NCBI GenBank assembly: GCA_963676385.2
Contig: CAXXMM010000002.1
Span: 186,001-250,000 of the forward strand
Direction: 5' to 3'
DNA length: 64,000 nucleotides
Source of the DNA: UBA1422 sp963676385
GTDB taxonomy: Bacteria > Bacillota > Clostridia > Peptostreptococcales > Anaerovoracaceae
The notes under the pieces were generated by a model. It searched no databases, had not been told where the DNA came from, and saw nothing but the letters and a program-made list of their open reading frames with translations. The translations under genes and the position numbers were made by a program. Below, one piece after another: positions 37,408 to 47,107 of the stretch (its first letter is position 1; the number at the start of each line of letters is the position of its first letter).

Positions 37408-38916
37408 ATGTATATTAATGTGCTGGAATATTTAGAGGATACTGCAAGGCGAATCCCAAACAAAATTGTATACAAAGATGAACAGGGTCAGATTTCCTTT
37501 TCCGAGTTATTAGTCAGAGCTAAAAAAATAGGAAGTTTTTTGGCAGCGAGAGCAAAACCCAACACACCGGTGGTGGTGCTCACTGATAAGTGTATTGATA
37601 CGCCGGTATTATATTTGGGAATTCTGTTTGCGGGTTGCTATTATGTACCCATTGGAACGGACCTGCCTGAGTTTCGGATGAGAATCATACTGGAAACAAT
37701 TCACACAAATATTATTTTTACGAACCATCATGGAGAAGAATTGGCCCAATCTTTAGCTTCCAACGAATCAATTGCAATCTATGAAGAGATGCTAAAGTGC
37801 GAGATGAATGCTGAACTGTTGGAGAAAAGGAGGAAGCAGATAACGGATACTGATCCTGCGTATATTATTTTCACTTCAGGATCAACCGGAAAGCCAAAGG
37901 GGGTTATTGAATCTCATCGAGCATTAATTGATTATATTGAGGCGTTTGTTGCTACTTTTGACATAACAGAAGAGGAACGCTTTGGAAATCAGGCTCCTTT
38001 AGATTACATCGCAGCGATTAGAGACATCTATATTCCATTGAAGACCGGTGCATCCATGGTTATGATTCCCAAAACCTTGTTTTCTCTACCGGGGAAACTA
38101 TTTGATTACATTAACAAGAATGAAATCACAACCATTTGTTGGGTAGTTTCTGCTTTATGCATATGCAGTGATTTGAAAGCATTTCATCATACAAGATTGG
38201 TTTCCGTGAGAAAAGTGTTTTTTACCGGTTCGGTTATGCCTTCAAGACAATTGAAATACTGGCAGGAAGAATTGCCAGAGGCGGTTTTTGTAAATCATTA
38301 TGGACCAACAGAAATTACTGCCAGTTGTACCTATTACATTGTGGATCATGTTGTTGAAACCAATGAAATAATCCCTATCGGTACACCCTTTCCAAATACA
38401 GGAGTGATACTTCAAAAAGAGGATGGCACTGTCCCCAACCTAGGGGAGCAGGGAGAAATTTGCGTGAGGGGTACGTGCTTGGCTTTAGGATACTATGAAA
38501 ACAAGGAAAAGACAGACGAAGTTTTTGTCACAAATCCACTGAATAAGTCTTATGAGGAGCGAATTTATAAAACCGGAGATATAGGTTCTTTAGATGAAAA
38601 AGGGATTTTGTGGTTTCATGGGCGAAAGGACTTTCAAATTAAGCATGTTGGACACAGGATTGAATTGGGAGAAATTGAAGGGACAGCCAAAATGATGGAT
38701 GAAATTACAGACTGTTGTTGTTTGTATCACAGGGAAAAAGCTCAAATTTGGTTGTTTTATGCGGCCGAATCATTACAGACAAGGGACGTGGCGATTTTTC
38801 TCAGAACCCGCTTGCCCAGCTATATGGTGCCGAGAAAGCTACTGAAGATGGACGGTTTGCCAAAAAGTTTCAATGGGAAAACAGATATTGAACAGCTAAA
38901 AAAATCAATGAAATAA
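37408..38916 (+). CDS. Amino-acid adenylation enzyme (stand-alone A domain, DltA-like)
   Basis: A 502-residue ANL-superfamily enzyme that would activate a carboxylic substrate with ATP and load it on the adjacent carrier protein. The motifs are in order: YIIFTSGSTGKPKGV (A3), NHYGPTEIT (A5), YKTGD (A7), a GRKDFQIKHVGHRIELGE segment (A8) and the catalytic Lys in NGKTDIEQ (A10). The Asp in APLDYIAAIRD lies where NRPS A domains bind the alpha-amino group, which suggests an amino acid substrate. The pocket is not close enough to DltA for me to assign D-alanine. AGGGAGG precedes the ATG. It starts 23 nt after the MBOAT gene and 14 nt before the SGNH gene. Confidence 0.88.
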   Translation: MYINVLEYLEDTARRIPNKIVYKDEQGQISFSELLVRAKKIGSFLAARAKPNTPVVVLTDKCIDTPVLYLGILFAGCYYVPIGTDLPEFRMRIILETIHTNIIFTNHHGEELAQSLASNESIAIYEEMLKCEMNAELLEKRRKQITDTDPAYIIFTSGSTGKPKGVIESHRALIDYIEAFVATFDITEEERFGNQAPLDYIAAIRDIYIPLKTGASMVMIPKTLFSLPGKLFDYINKNEITTICWVVSALCICSDLKAFHHTRLVSVRKVFFTGSVMPSRQLKYWQEELPEAVFVNHYGPTEITASCTYYIVDHVVETNEIIPIGTPFPNTGVILQKEDGTVPNLGEQGEICVRGTCLALGYYENKEKTDEVFVTNPLNKSYEERIYKTGDIGSLDEKGILWFHGRKDFQIKHVGHRIELGEIEGTAKMMDEITDCCCLYHREKAQIWLFYAAESLQTRDVAIFLRTRLPSYMVPRKLLKMDGLPKSFNGKTDIEQLKKSMK

Positions 38917-38929
38917 TATGGGGGAAGAA

Positions 38930-40030
38930 ATGAGTAAAAAGGAGTTTGCTCGCACAATTTGTTTTGTTCTTATACTGGTTGGCACCATGTATTATTTAGG
39001 TTGCGTTTTTTCCTTCCCCGCAGGGGAGCTGGGAGATGGGGTGAAAGAACGGGTCAATTCATTTTATTCTCAACCGAAAAATACCATGGATGGCATTTAT
39101 GTTGGCGCCAGCGGCGTGGATCGTTATTGGGTGTCACCTCAGGCCTATGAGGATTATGGTGAGACGATTTTTTCTTTTAGTTTTGGGACAGAACCTTTAG
39201 TACTATGCAAGTATACGATTGTTGAAGCGTTGAAATATCAGCATCCAAAAGTGATTGTTATTGATATTCGTGCAGTTGTAAAAGGCCCCAATCGAATGCG
39301 GGAAGAATTTATTCGGAGGGTAACGGACAATCTGCGATTTTCGAAGAACCGTTTGGATGCCACGAAAGCTGCTCTTGAATATTCCTCCAAGGGGGAAAAT
39401 TATATTGACGAAAGTGACTGGTCATTCTATTTTAACTTTTTGAAATATCATTCAAAATGGAATGGGGGTATTTCTCTAAAAGATTTTTTAAATCCCAAAC
39501 CTAGTCTGAATTTTATGGGATTTGCGGCCCATACCAAGGCCATATATTTATCCAATCCGCAGAAACTTCCAGAATCAATTAGTGATGACATGCCAATAGA
39601 AAAAGAAACAGAGAAGGTCTTAATAGATCTTCTGGATTACTGTGATACCATAAAGGATGCTGACATATTGTTTGTGGCATCCCCATATCCGGGAAGAATC
39701 AATGCACAGAAAAAAATAAACTATGCCATGAAAATAATTAAAAAGCGTGGCTATCAAACTATTGATTTTAATACGCCTGAAATGTATCGCGAAGTTGGGC
39801 TTGATGTAAATACGGATTTTTATAATGACCGCCATGTAAATCTGGCTGGTGCATTAAAATTTACAGACTACATGGCAAACTATTTGCGTACCGAATACAA
39901 TCTCCCGGATCGCCGAAATAATAAAAAATATGACAACTGGGCAAAATCTTTCCATGATTACAAAGAGGCAACGCAAATTGGCGCCAAATCTCTTGAGAAA
40001 AAAATCAAAGAGAACGGCAGCAGCCGCTAA
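38930..40030 (+). CDS. Membrane-anchored SGNH-like protein (DltD-position)
   Basis: A protein of about 366 residues with one N-terminal membrane anchor (about 9-27) and an outside SGNH-hydrolase-like domain. GASGVDRYW provides the nucleophile Ser, and NDRHVNLAGALKF provides the Asp/His pair near the end. It occupies the place of DltD in dlt operons, which completes transfer of the acyl group to the polymer. It is not a clear DltD by sequence. The ATG at 38930 is preferred over 38918 because GGGGAAG lies before it. It is the last gene of the five-gene run. Confidence 0.8.
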   Translation: MSKKEFARTICFVLILVGTMYYLGCVFSFPAGELGDGVKERVNSFYSQPKNTMDGIYVGASGVDRYWVSPQAYEDYGETIFSFSFGTEPLVLCKYTIVEALKYQHPKVIVIDIRAVVKGPNRMREEFIRRVTDNLRFSKNRLDATKAALEYSSKGENYIDESDWSFYFNFLKYHSKWNGGISLKDFLNPKPSLNFMGFAAHTKAIYLSNPQKLPESISDDMPIEKETEKVLIDLLDYCDTIKDADILFVASPYPGRINAQKKINYAMKIIKKRGYQTIDFNTPEMYREVGLDVNTDFYNDRHVNLAGALKFTDYMANYLRTEYNLPDRRNNKKYDNWAKSFHDYKEATQIGAKSLEKKIKENGSSR

Positions 40031-40119
40031 CTCTCATGACTTTTTTGTTTTCTCTTTCTGGAAATGGTGCTACAATAAAACCAGATGAGGCGAAACATAA
40101 TTTAATGGGAGGTTATATG

Positions 40120-42150
40120 ATGTACAAAAGGATAATTACTGTTGTATTTGTTTTGGTACTGGCTTTTGGGCTGAGCGCCTGCGGCAGTTCCAAGTATGGG
40201 AAGACTTTCGATAACTATGACAAAGCGATTGATACTGATTTTTCCAAAAAAGTCATTGAGAAAGTCAGTAGTTTTGGCGATGACCCCGTGATGGGCATGC
40301 GCTCCGCAGGGTCTCAAGCAGAAACAGACACTGCCAATTATCTGGCAGGGGTAATGAAGGACATCGGGCTGAAAAATGTGACCATTGACGAAACCACCTT
40401 GGATGGCTGGACCTTCAAAGGTGCAAACATTACCTTCACAAACGCCAGTGGAGAAGAACAAAAAATTGACCTAGGAGGATATCAGACAACAATTCAGGCT
40501 GACAATGAATCCTGCGACCTGGTTTATTTGGATCAGGGTACCGCCGCAGATTATGAAGGGGTGGATGTCAGAGGAAAATTAGTATTGATCAACATCGACC
40601 AGAACGAAAATTGGTGGATAAACTATCCGGCGTATCAGGCAAAAGTAAAAGGTGCCAAGGCCGTTATCGCCATGTCCGTTTTCTCTGAAGATGGTCCTGA
40701 TCGTGTAGGCGTTCAAGATATTTGCGGACCGGCAGATGCACCAGCATTGGCAATTAGCGAGCAAGATAGTAAAGCTCTTCAAAAGGCCATTAAGGCTTCT
40801 GGAAAAGAGACCATTAATGTTACGTTTAATGCGGATTCAAAAGTAACCAAGAATGCCACTTCCCATAATGTTTGGGGTGAGATTCCCGGCAAGACGGATG
40901 AAACGGTATTTGTTTTTGCTCACATGGATGGATATTTCCATTCCCAGTATGATGATGCCCAAGGTATTGCAGTTTCCATTGGGATTGCAAAAGCAATGAT
41001 AGATAGTGGGTACCAACCGGAAAAAACCATTCGATTCTGCATGCACGGCGCTGAAGAATGGGGAGTCTCCGGTAGCGAGTATGACTGGTCCAAAGGTGCT
41101 TATGAAGAGATTATGACCAATCATCCCGAGTGGGTGGATGGGGCGTTTGCCATTATGAATAATGATGGAGGCTATAATATCCAAGGCGAAAAATATATGG
41201 GGACAAGAAGCGCAGTAGAATTGAAATCCTTTATTAAAGACAGTATTGGTGACTTGAACGAAGAATCAAAATATGAATGGTCTTATGACAATACCAGCAC
41301 TTATACCGAGGATTTCCAATGGTCACTTCTTGGAATTCCAGCGATTGTTGCCGGTGAAGGAAAGGGTGTTAATTACGATAATATGGGTTATCACTCCACC
41401 TATGATAGCTGGGATGCCCAACCATTGGATGAAGAAGGCTTCAGAGAGAGTATTCAGACTTTCGGAAAGATTGTGTTGGATCTGGATGCAAAGGCTGTAA
41501 GGCCAATGAATTTTACTGCCCGCTTGAAAGAATTTGAGAAATCCCTTAGTGATACCGCTGATTTCAAATCTCTTCTCAAGGAAGGGTATACTGCAGCAGC
41601 AGCCCTAGAAGAGAAAATGGGTGAGGTGGAAGCAAGCGGAGACAGCGATGCGGCCATTACACTAAACAAGCAGACACAGAAAGTTTATAAGGCGTTCCAA
41701 GATGCCCTTGTAGGATTAAACTTTGATCCGGAAGTGGTCATCAAGCATGAATTGTATCAAAGCGATGTTGAAGCGCTGGATAATACCATAGATGCCCTTG
41801 AAAAAGGTGATATCAAAGGGGCTTATGATGATTATCTTTGGGCAATTGATTGGGCTTGGTACTACATGTATTTTGATGACGCAACTTGCAATTACATGGA
41901 AAATCAACTTTTCGACAACCGGGATGAGACCTGGGGTGCCGACCTCATTGAATATCGACATTGCGACATTGGTGACGTGGTGAGAAGCCTTGGAGATAAG
42001 TATGAGGTGAAGGATGCAGACGTATCTTCAGAAATTGACAAACTCAAAGAACTGAGGGCGACGGAGCAGAAACGGTTGGATAAGACCTTGGCTGAGGAAA
42101 AAACAGGTCTGGAAAAAGCAATCAAACTCATGGAGAAATACTCAAAATAG
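40120..42150 (+). CDS. M28 family zinc peptidase lipoprotein
   Basis: A protein of about 676 residues. The signal peptide ends in a lipobox (GLSAC), so it is a lipoprotein on the outer face of the membrane. A PA-like insert (about 110-240) precedes the M28 core: AHMDGYFHSQYDDAQG (His and Asp zinc ligands) and CMHGAEEWGVSGSEY (catalytic Glu). The last 220 residues are helical and rich in Glu/Lys. It should release N-terminal amino acids from peptides. The gene begins 89 nt after the Dlt-like operon, with GGGAGG before two adjacent ATGs (40117, 40120), and ends with TAG and a terminator. Confidence 0.88.
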   Translation: MYKRIITVVFVLVLAFGLSACGSSKYGKTFDNYDKAIDTDFSKKVIEKVSSFGDDPVMGMRSAGSQAETDTANYLAGVMKDIGLKNVTIDETTLDGWTFKGANITFTNASGEEQKIDLGGYQTTIQADNESCDLVYLDQGTAADYEGVDVRGKLVLINIDQNENWWINYPAYQAKVKGAKAVIAMSVFSEDGPDRVGVQDICGPADAPALAISEQDSKALQKAIKASGKETINVTFNADSKVTKNATSHNVWGEIPGKTDETVFVFAHMDGYFHSQYDDAQGIAVSIGIAKAMIDSGYQPEKTIRFCMHGAEEWGVSGSEYDWSKGAYEEIMTNHPEWVDGAFAIMNNDGGYNIQGEKYMGTRSAVELKSFIKDSIGDLNEESKYEWSYDNTSTYTEDFQWSLLGIPAIVAGEGKGVNYDNMGYHSTYDSWDAQPLDEEGFRESIQTFGKIVLDLDAKAVRPMNFTARLKEFEKSLSDTADFKSLLKEGYTAAAALEEKMGEVEASGDSDAAITLNKQTQKVYKAFQDALVGLNFDPEVVIKHELYQSDVEALDNTIDALEKGDIKGAYDDYLWAIDWAWYYMYFDDATCNYMENQLFDNRDETWGADLIEYRHCDIGDVVRSLGDKYEVKDADVSSEIDKLKELRATEQKRLDKTLAEEKTGLEKAIKLMEKYSK

Positions 42151-42168
42151 ATGATTTGGGTGTGAACC

Positions 42169-42206
42169 AAATAAACCCCACTGATTTCAGTGGGGTTTAT
42201 TTTTTG
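42169..42206 (+). terminator. Strong terminator after the M28 peptidase gene
   Basis: AATAAACCCCACTGA pairs perfectly with TCAGTGGGGTTTATT, followed by TTTT. The hairpin works for both directions. Confidence 0.92.
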
Positions 42207-42308
42207 CGGTTTTTTTATTGTTGTCTTAATACATCGACTTTGATTGTGATAGATTGATTGCAGGTTACTTGGATTTTGGATAAGAGTTTGTATGATAACT
42301 CTTACCTT

Positions 42309-42719
42309 CTACACATCCTCACCAGGACTGATACTTATTGTTTTCTGGGCTTTCATTGACTTCTGCAAATCTAGAATTCTCTTTAGAATTCTAGCCCCAG
42401 TAAAGAGTAGAAGGGCATAGACAAAGTAGATTACGCTGTTGGTAATGATGTACTGTATCACATTTGCCAAATCATCGCTAACGGCAGTTCCATAACTGGC
42501 ATAATAATCCTTAATGTAGTTAATGGTATAATAGATCATATATGCACCATAAGCAGTTATAATACCGGTTATTACATATAACACAATAACAAATTTTGAC
42601 TTCTTACTGCCACCATCTGGGTTAATTCCATTTTTGCTTCCCAAAATTTTTTTTTGGGACACGTCAACCGCATCACTCTCCGCTAAAATTCCTTGCTTTT
42701 TTTTAAATATGTTTGCCAT
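42309..42719 (-). CDS. Small two-helix membrane protein
   Basis: A 136-residue protein with a polar, lysine-rich N-terminus of about 43 residues and two membrane helices (about 44-66 and 92-112), then a basic tail. The ATG at 42719 follows AAAGAGG at good spacing; an upstream in-frame ATG at 42746 is less likely. I do not recognise the family. It is convergent with the M28 gene and ends with TAG. Confidence 0.68.
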   Translation of the reverse strand: MANIFKKKQGILAESDAVDVSQKKILGSKNGINPDGGSKKSKFVIVLYVITGIITAYGAYMIYYTINYIKDYYASYGTAVSDDLANVIQYIITNSVIYFVYALLLFTGARILKRILDLQKSMKAQKTISISPGEDV

Positions 42720-43097
42720 AAAATACCTCTTTCCTTTCATATGCATATTTGTTGATTTTTATGATTACAATTTATTATCAGCCATAAACCTTAAGATAAC
42801 CTATAATAATGGTGTTAATATGGCAAAATCAACTTGTGTTGGAATTAAATTTCTTGCTATTTTTCGTTAAGGTCGCCATCTCATTTTTGACTAGGTTGTC
42901 CATTAGGAAAAGAACTACAGATACAGCAGGAGATGACATATAACATCCCTATAATTTCTATTTTTGCTCTCTTTCATACACAAAAATGCCAGAGAATTTA
43001 CGATCTGTCGGTTTTTTGTTGCAAATCAACTGTTCCATTCTGCGGACAATAATGGTAATATTGATAGTGTTAAAATTTAGAAATGAGGAACAAACAC
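42720..43097. other. Intergenic region before purF
   Basis: I looked for a purine riboswitch, T-box and PurR-type site and could not support any. Short frames here, including a 16-codon one at 42820, lack convincing Shine-Dalgarno sequences. A weak -10-like TTAAAAT lies about 25 nt before purF. Confidence 0.4.
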
Positions 43098-44521
43098 ATG
43101 TCGAAAGAAAAATACATGATTGGAAAACAAGAAGAGGAGTGTGGCGTTTTTGGAATATTCAGCAATGATGGACTTGACGTAGCACGGCTTACGTATCACG
43201 GACTTTATGCCCTACAACACAGAGGACAGGAAAGCGCCGGGATTGCAGTAATCGATGAAGGGACTGTTTTGCATCATAAAGATATGGGACTTGTGTCAGA
43301 GATATTTAACAAAGTTGTGTTGGATCATTTAAAGGGAACCTGTGCGGTTGGGCATGTGCGATATTCAACCACTGGGGCCAGTAAACGGGAAAATGCCCAA
43401 CCAATGGTCGTGAAATACAAAAACGGTCATATGGCTATCGGTCATAATGGAAATCTGGTAAATGCATCGGAATTGCGCAACAAAATGGAGGAGAATGGAG
43501 CGCTATTCCAAACAACAAGTGATACAGAAGTTATTGCGAATCTTATCTCTCGATATAGAGTGGGCAGCAACAACATTGAAGATACTCTTCCAAAAGTGAT
43601 GGAGGACATTAAGGGCTCTTATGCGTTGATTATTGCTACGCCTCAGAAATTAGTGGGCATCCGAGATCCCTTGGGAATTCGCCCTTTATGTATTGGCACC
43701 ATTGATCACTCCTATGTTTTGGCATCAGAATCTTGTGCCCTGGATTCAATCGGTGCAACTTTTTTAAGAGATGTGAAACCGGGTGAAATTGTTCTGATTG
43801 ATAAGGATGGATTAACTTCCGTCCAGACGGAAGCAACAAGTAGTTCAAGATTGTGTATATTTGAATTTGTATATTTTGCACGACCAGATAGTGTGATTGA
43901 TGGGGTTAGTGTTCATCAAGCAAGGGTAGAGGCCGGAAAAAGATTGGCGATTGAGCATCCGGTAGATGCAGATATTGTTATTGGAGCACCCGATGGAGGA
44001 CTGAATGCTGCGTTAGGGTATGCAAGACAATCAGGGATGGTATATGGTCAGGGGCTTCTAAAAAACAGGTATGTGGGAAGAACCTTTATTCAGCCGGAGC
44101 AGGGACAGCGAGAAATCGGTGTAAAAATTAAATTTAATGCAATGAAAAGTGAAATTGCGGGCAAAAAAGTGATTATGGTGGATGATTCCATTGTCCGAGG
44201 GACGACCACAAGGAGAATTGTACAGATGCTAAAGGATGCTGGGGCTAAAGAAGTTCATATGAGGGTGAGTTCGCCTCCATATAAGTTTCCGTGTTATTTT
44301 GGAGTAGATATTTCATCCACAAACAACTGATCGCTTCAACCTATTCCAATGAAGAAATTAGGAAAATTATTGGTGCAGACAGTTTGGAATTTCTTAGCCT
44401 TGAAGGTTTAATGAAAATTCCCATTGGCGCGAATTGTGGATTCTGCACGGCCTGCTTTGATGGAAACTATCCATGGATGTTCCGGAAGAAGGGGACAAAT
44501 TCTGCTGTGGTGAAAGTGTAG
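43098..44521 (+). CDS. purF: Amidophosphoribosyltransferase, frameshifted as given
   Basis: PurF makes 5-phosphoribosylamine from PRPP and glutamine, the first committed step of purine synthesis. The short propeptide ends before the nucleophile Cys in EECGVFGIF. LQHRGQESAGIA, HVRYSTTGAS and the PRPP loop VIMVDDSIVRGTT are all present. Late cysteines (PCYFGVD, CGFCTACF) suggest the [4Fe-4S] Bacillus-type enzyme. As given, the frame breaks near 44325-44333; restoring one A (ACAAAC to ACAAAAC) gives STKQLIAS and the conserved C-terminal EEIRKIIGADSLEFLS. The total is about 475 residues. The ATG at 43098 follows AGGAA. A disrupted purF would require purine uptake, so a sequencing indel is the simpler reading. 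Confidence 0.88.
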
Positions 44522-44574
44522 AATAATGAAGACTGGTTCCTGCCGTCAGACGTTTATTTACAAAATATCAATGA

Positions 44575-44602
44575 AACTGGGTGCAATGATTTGCACCCAG
44601 TT
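44575..44602. terminator. Hairpin between convergent purF and radical SAM genes
   Basis: A perfect 12-bp stem (AACTGGGTGCAA with TTGCACCCAGTT) has a 4-nt loop. T runs are weak on both sides. Confidence 0.65.
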
Positions 44603-44623
44603 GTTACTTTTCCAACGATTGTG

Positions 44624-45987
44624 TTACTTATTCTTATCGTTTCTATCAGTTGCTTGCCACAATTCATCGGCCACCGGCTGCCAATGTGCGGCTACTTCCT
44701 CGCATTTTTTGGTTAAAGAAACCACATCTTCCGGGTGTTGCATGTCTGTAGATTTTGCCCCGGAATTATTTACCATTTCGCGCAAACTTGCGGGGTTGTC
44801 CAAAAGCGGACAGGGACAAAGCAAGTTTTCGTTAAAGGCTGATGCGCACGGTACTGCTTAAACAACGGCGATCTTAATACATCAAGAAGAGATTGATCTT
44901 TAATGTTGGCATCTGAGTAGTGGATAAAGGCACAAGGCTCCACATCTCCGTTGGCGTTTATGTGCATGTAATTACGCCCGCCGGCGATGCAACCATTAAT
45001 GTACTCACCGTCGTTCCAAAAATCGATGGTAAAGAAAGGTTTTGTTTTTCGAAAGCTACGAAGTTGCTGGTACATATATTTTCGCTGCTCCGCATTGGCC
45101 ATTAAGGATGTCATGGCATTGACTCCCACAGGCATGTAAGTAAAGAACCGACCCAAACTTTGCACCGTATTCCATCATTTTATCAAAAAACTCATCGCTT
45201 CCAATGGTATTGACGTTTTGGCTGGTATAACAACATGAAATACCAAAGAATAATTGTTTTTCTTTTAAGAGTTCCATAGCATGGATGACGGCGTCATAAG
45301 TTCCGTCCCCTCTACGAGAATCTGTTTGCTTTTCGAAACCTTCAACACTTAAGGCAGGAATGAAATTTTTGACTCTAAGCATTCATTGGCAAAAGCTTCA
45401 TCAATTAACGTGCCATTGGTGAAAGATAGGAATAGACAATCAGGATGTGCTTCACAAAGATGAACAACCTCTTCTTTGCGGACCAGCGGTTCGCCACCGG
45501 TGAAAATATACATGTATATGCCGATAGCCTTTCCTTGAAGAACAATATTGTTCATGACATCATAACCTAAATCCTGATTGGCATCATATTCGGCAGCCCA
45601 ACACCCTAGGCAATTCAAATTGCAGGCGGTGGTCGGATCCATGACGATTGCCCATGGCACGTTGCAATCAAACGCTTCCTTTGTCTTGGACCGTTGTTGA
45701 TTGCCAATGATCAGTGAGTTGATAATAAGATTTTCGAAAAAACGCGTGCGAATATCAGGATGAATGTCGGTCCAAAAACTCTTGATAAACTGATACCAAT
45801 TATTGTCTGGGTTTTCAATGATTTCTCGTATCATCACACTGGCTTCTTCATAATTTTTCCCACGGTTAATTTTATCCCACCAATGCATTAACTTCGGGAT
45901 GTTTTTGTCTGGATCCTTTTCCAGATATCGTAAGGCCACTTTTGCGGTAGTGGATTTAATATAACTTGTGCTAAACTTGCTGTTCAT
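44624..45987 (-). CDS. Radical SAM protein with SPASM-like C-terminus, three frameshifts as given
   Basis: Four consecutive pieces on the reverse strand join into one protein of about 454 residues. The N-terminal domain is helical. The radical SAM cluster motif is CNLNCLGCWA and the SAM-binding GGEP is in FTGGEPLVRKEE. The C-terminal part has extra cysteines (CIAGGRNY, EPCAF, CPCPLLDNP), as in SPASM-type proteins. The breaks lie near 45378-45385 (one base missing), 45145-45152 (one extra base) and 44830-44840 (a T missing in CCTTTAACG). The start at 45987 has GGGAG 7 nt upstream. Its substrate is unknown. A TetR regulator is divergent from it across an operator-rich gap. Confidence 0.82.
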
Positions 45988-46049
45988 ATTGATTCTCCCT
46001 TTCATAATATAATTTTTATTTTTTGATCATAGAATTTGTCAATTAACGT

Positions 46050-46137
46050 ACTCAAATTAATTAAAACCTCATAATGCTATTTGAGTTAACTACAATTTCA
46101 CCACCCCGCACTAAAAAAAATATTGTGATTTGAGTTA
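46050..46137. promoter_or_regulatory. Three ATTTGAGT elements in the radical SAM / TetR divergent region
   Basis: ATTTGAGTTA occurs at 46079-46088 and 46128-46137, and the reverse complement ACTCAAAT at 46050-46057. On the reverse strand the last copy provides a TTGAGT that stands 18 nt before TATGAT, so it may also serve as the -35 box of the radical SAM gene. Confidence 0.45.
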
Positions 46138-46157
46138 GACAAGATTTACCTGAAGTC

Positions 46158-46187
46158 TTGACATAATACCCATATGAGTATTATAAT
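46158..46187 (+). promoter_or_regulatory. Promoter with overlapping palindromic operator for the TetR gene
   Basis: TTGACA (46158-46163) and TATAAT (46182-46187) are 18 nt apart. Between and into them lies a 22-bp near-perfect palindrome (46163-46184): ATAATAC, C, CATATG, A, GTATTAT, with one mismatched pair. This is a classic site for a dimeric repressor, probably the TetR protein just downstream. Confidence 0.7.
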
Positions 46188-46318
46188 ACGTTTGTTGAAT
46201 AAATATCAAAGGTCAATTATAGTAATTATTGAGGTTTATGAAACAAAAACTATATTAAATGTCTATTTGGGGGGCATAAAATGAAAAAACTGCAAAAAAT
46301 GAAGGTCTCTCTCCCGGG

Positions 46319-46884
46319 TTGGATCGTCGAATTGGGAAAACCAAAAAAGCGATTAAGCGTGCATTACTGTTGCTAATGGAGCAGAAGGATGTTGCGACAA
46401 TTTCCATTACAGAACTATCCGAGCTTGCGGATATTAACCGAAAGACTTTTTACTTGCACTACCAGAGTATTGAAGATGTTCTTTCTGAAATTGAAGACGA
46501 ATTAATTTCTTCCCTAAAGGAAATTGTGGACGATTACCATTTTGATACAGACCAAAGAAAAATCTTTGCACTTTTTCTTCGATTGAATCGACTAATCAAT
46601 GAAGACTATGAGTTTTATAATGATTTAATCGGTTAGATGCCAATGGATCTCTGATAAAAAAAATCAAAGAAATATTAAAAGTCTCTGTTTTGCCGGAAGT
46701 GTTTGCATCAATCGATGTGGATCACAAGTTGCTACAGTTTTTGGTTGAATTTGTTGCAACGGGGATTGTATCAGTGTATGTAGAGTGGTTTTATACGGAT
46801 AAAAGCATTTCTCTGGAAAAGCTTGCGGAAGTAGCAAGTGCTTTTTCCTACAATTGCATTCTTTCACTGAGCAGATTGAATTAA
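46319..46884 (+). CDS. TetR/AcrR family regulator, frameshifted as given
   Basis: The N-terminal helix-turn-helix reads ITELSELADINRKTFYLHY (about residues 27-45) and closely resembles the second TetR protein at 61593-62189. The C-terminal half continues in another frame after a break near 46634-46640; restoring one base gives YNDLNRLDANGSLIKKIKE. The total is about 188 residues. The start is uncertain: the family start MDRRI corresponds to a TTG at 46319, but a better Shine-Dalgarno (GGGGGG) precedes an ATG at 46281 in a different frame. A further one-base loss in CCCGGG would connect them. It probably represses itself and the divergent radical SAM gene. Confidence 0.78.
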
Positions 46885-46923
46885 GTTAATTTGGGACGAC
46901 CTTGGTCATATGAGGTGTTGACC

Positions 46924-46954
46924 AACGAGGGCATGATAATGCCCTCGTTTTTTT
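46924..46954 (+). terminator. Terminator of the TetR gene
   Basis: AACGAGGGCAT pairs perfectly with ATGCCCTCGTT, followed by seven T residues. Confidence 0.9.
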
Positions 46955-47001
46955 AAAAAAGACAATTATTGAATTTTAAAAAAGGAATAAGGCATTGAAA
47001 T

Positions 47002-47037
47002 GCGGCAGAAACGGTTTTGTTTCTGCTGCGCTTTTTT
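47002..47037 (+). terminator. Second hairpin-T-run upstream of the GntR gene
   Basis: GCGGCAGAAAC pairs with GTTTCTGCTGC (one mismatch), then GCTTTTTT. It comes before the GntR promoter, so it may be a back-up terminator or a remnant of a lost gene. Confidence 0.65.
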
Positions 47038-47039
47038 AC

Positions 47040-47068
47040 ATGACAAATATATTGTATCGTGTTATGAT
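47040..47068 (+). promoter_or_regulatory. Promoter of the FCD-type GntR gene
   Basis: ATGACA (47040-47045) and TATGAT (47063-47068) are 17 nt apart, about 40 nt before the start codon. Confidence 0.5.
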
Positions 47069-47107
47069 TTCATCAAAGTGTTATGGAAGGTTATAAAGGT
47101 GATGGGC

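Noticed and set aside
42820..42870. A 16-codon frame starting ATGGCAAAATC
   Set aside because: No convincing Shine-Dalgarno, no promoter and no recognisable peptide.
42870..43097. Purine riboswitch before purF
   Set aside because: I could not find the conserved purine-aptamer loops; only weak -10-like sequences are visible.
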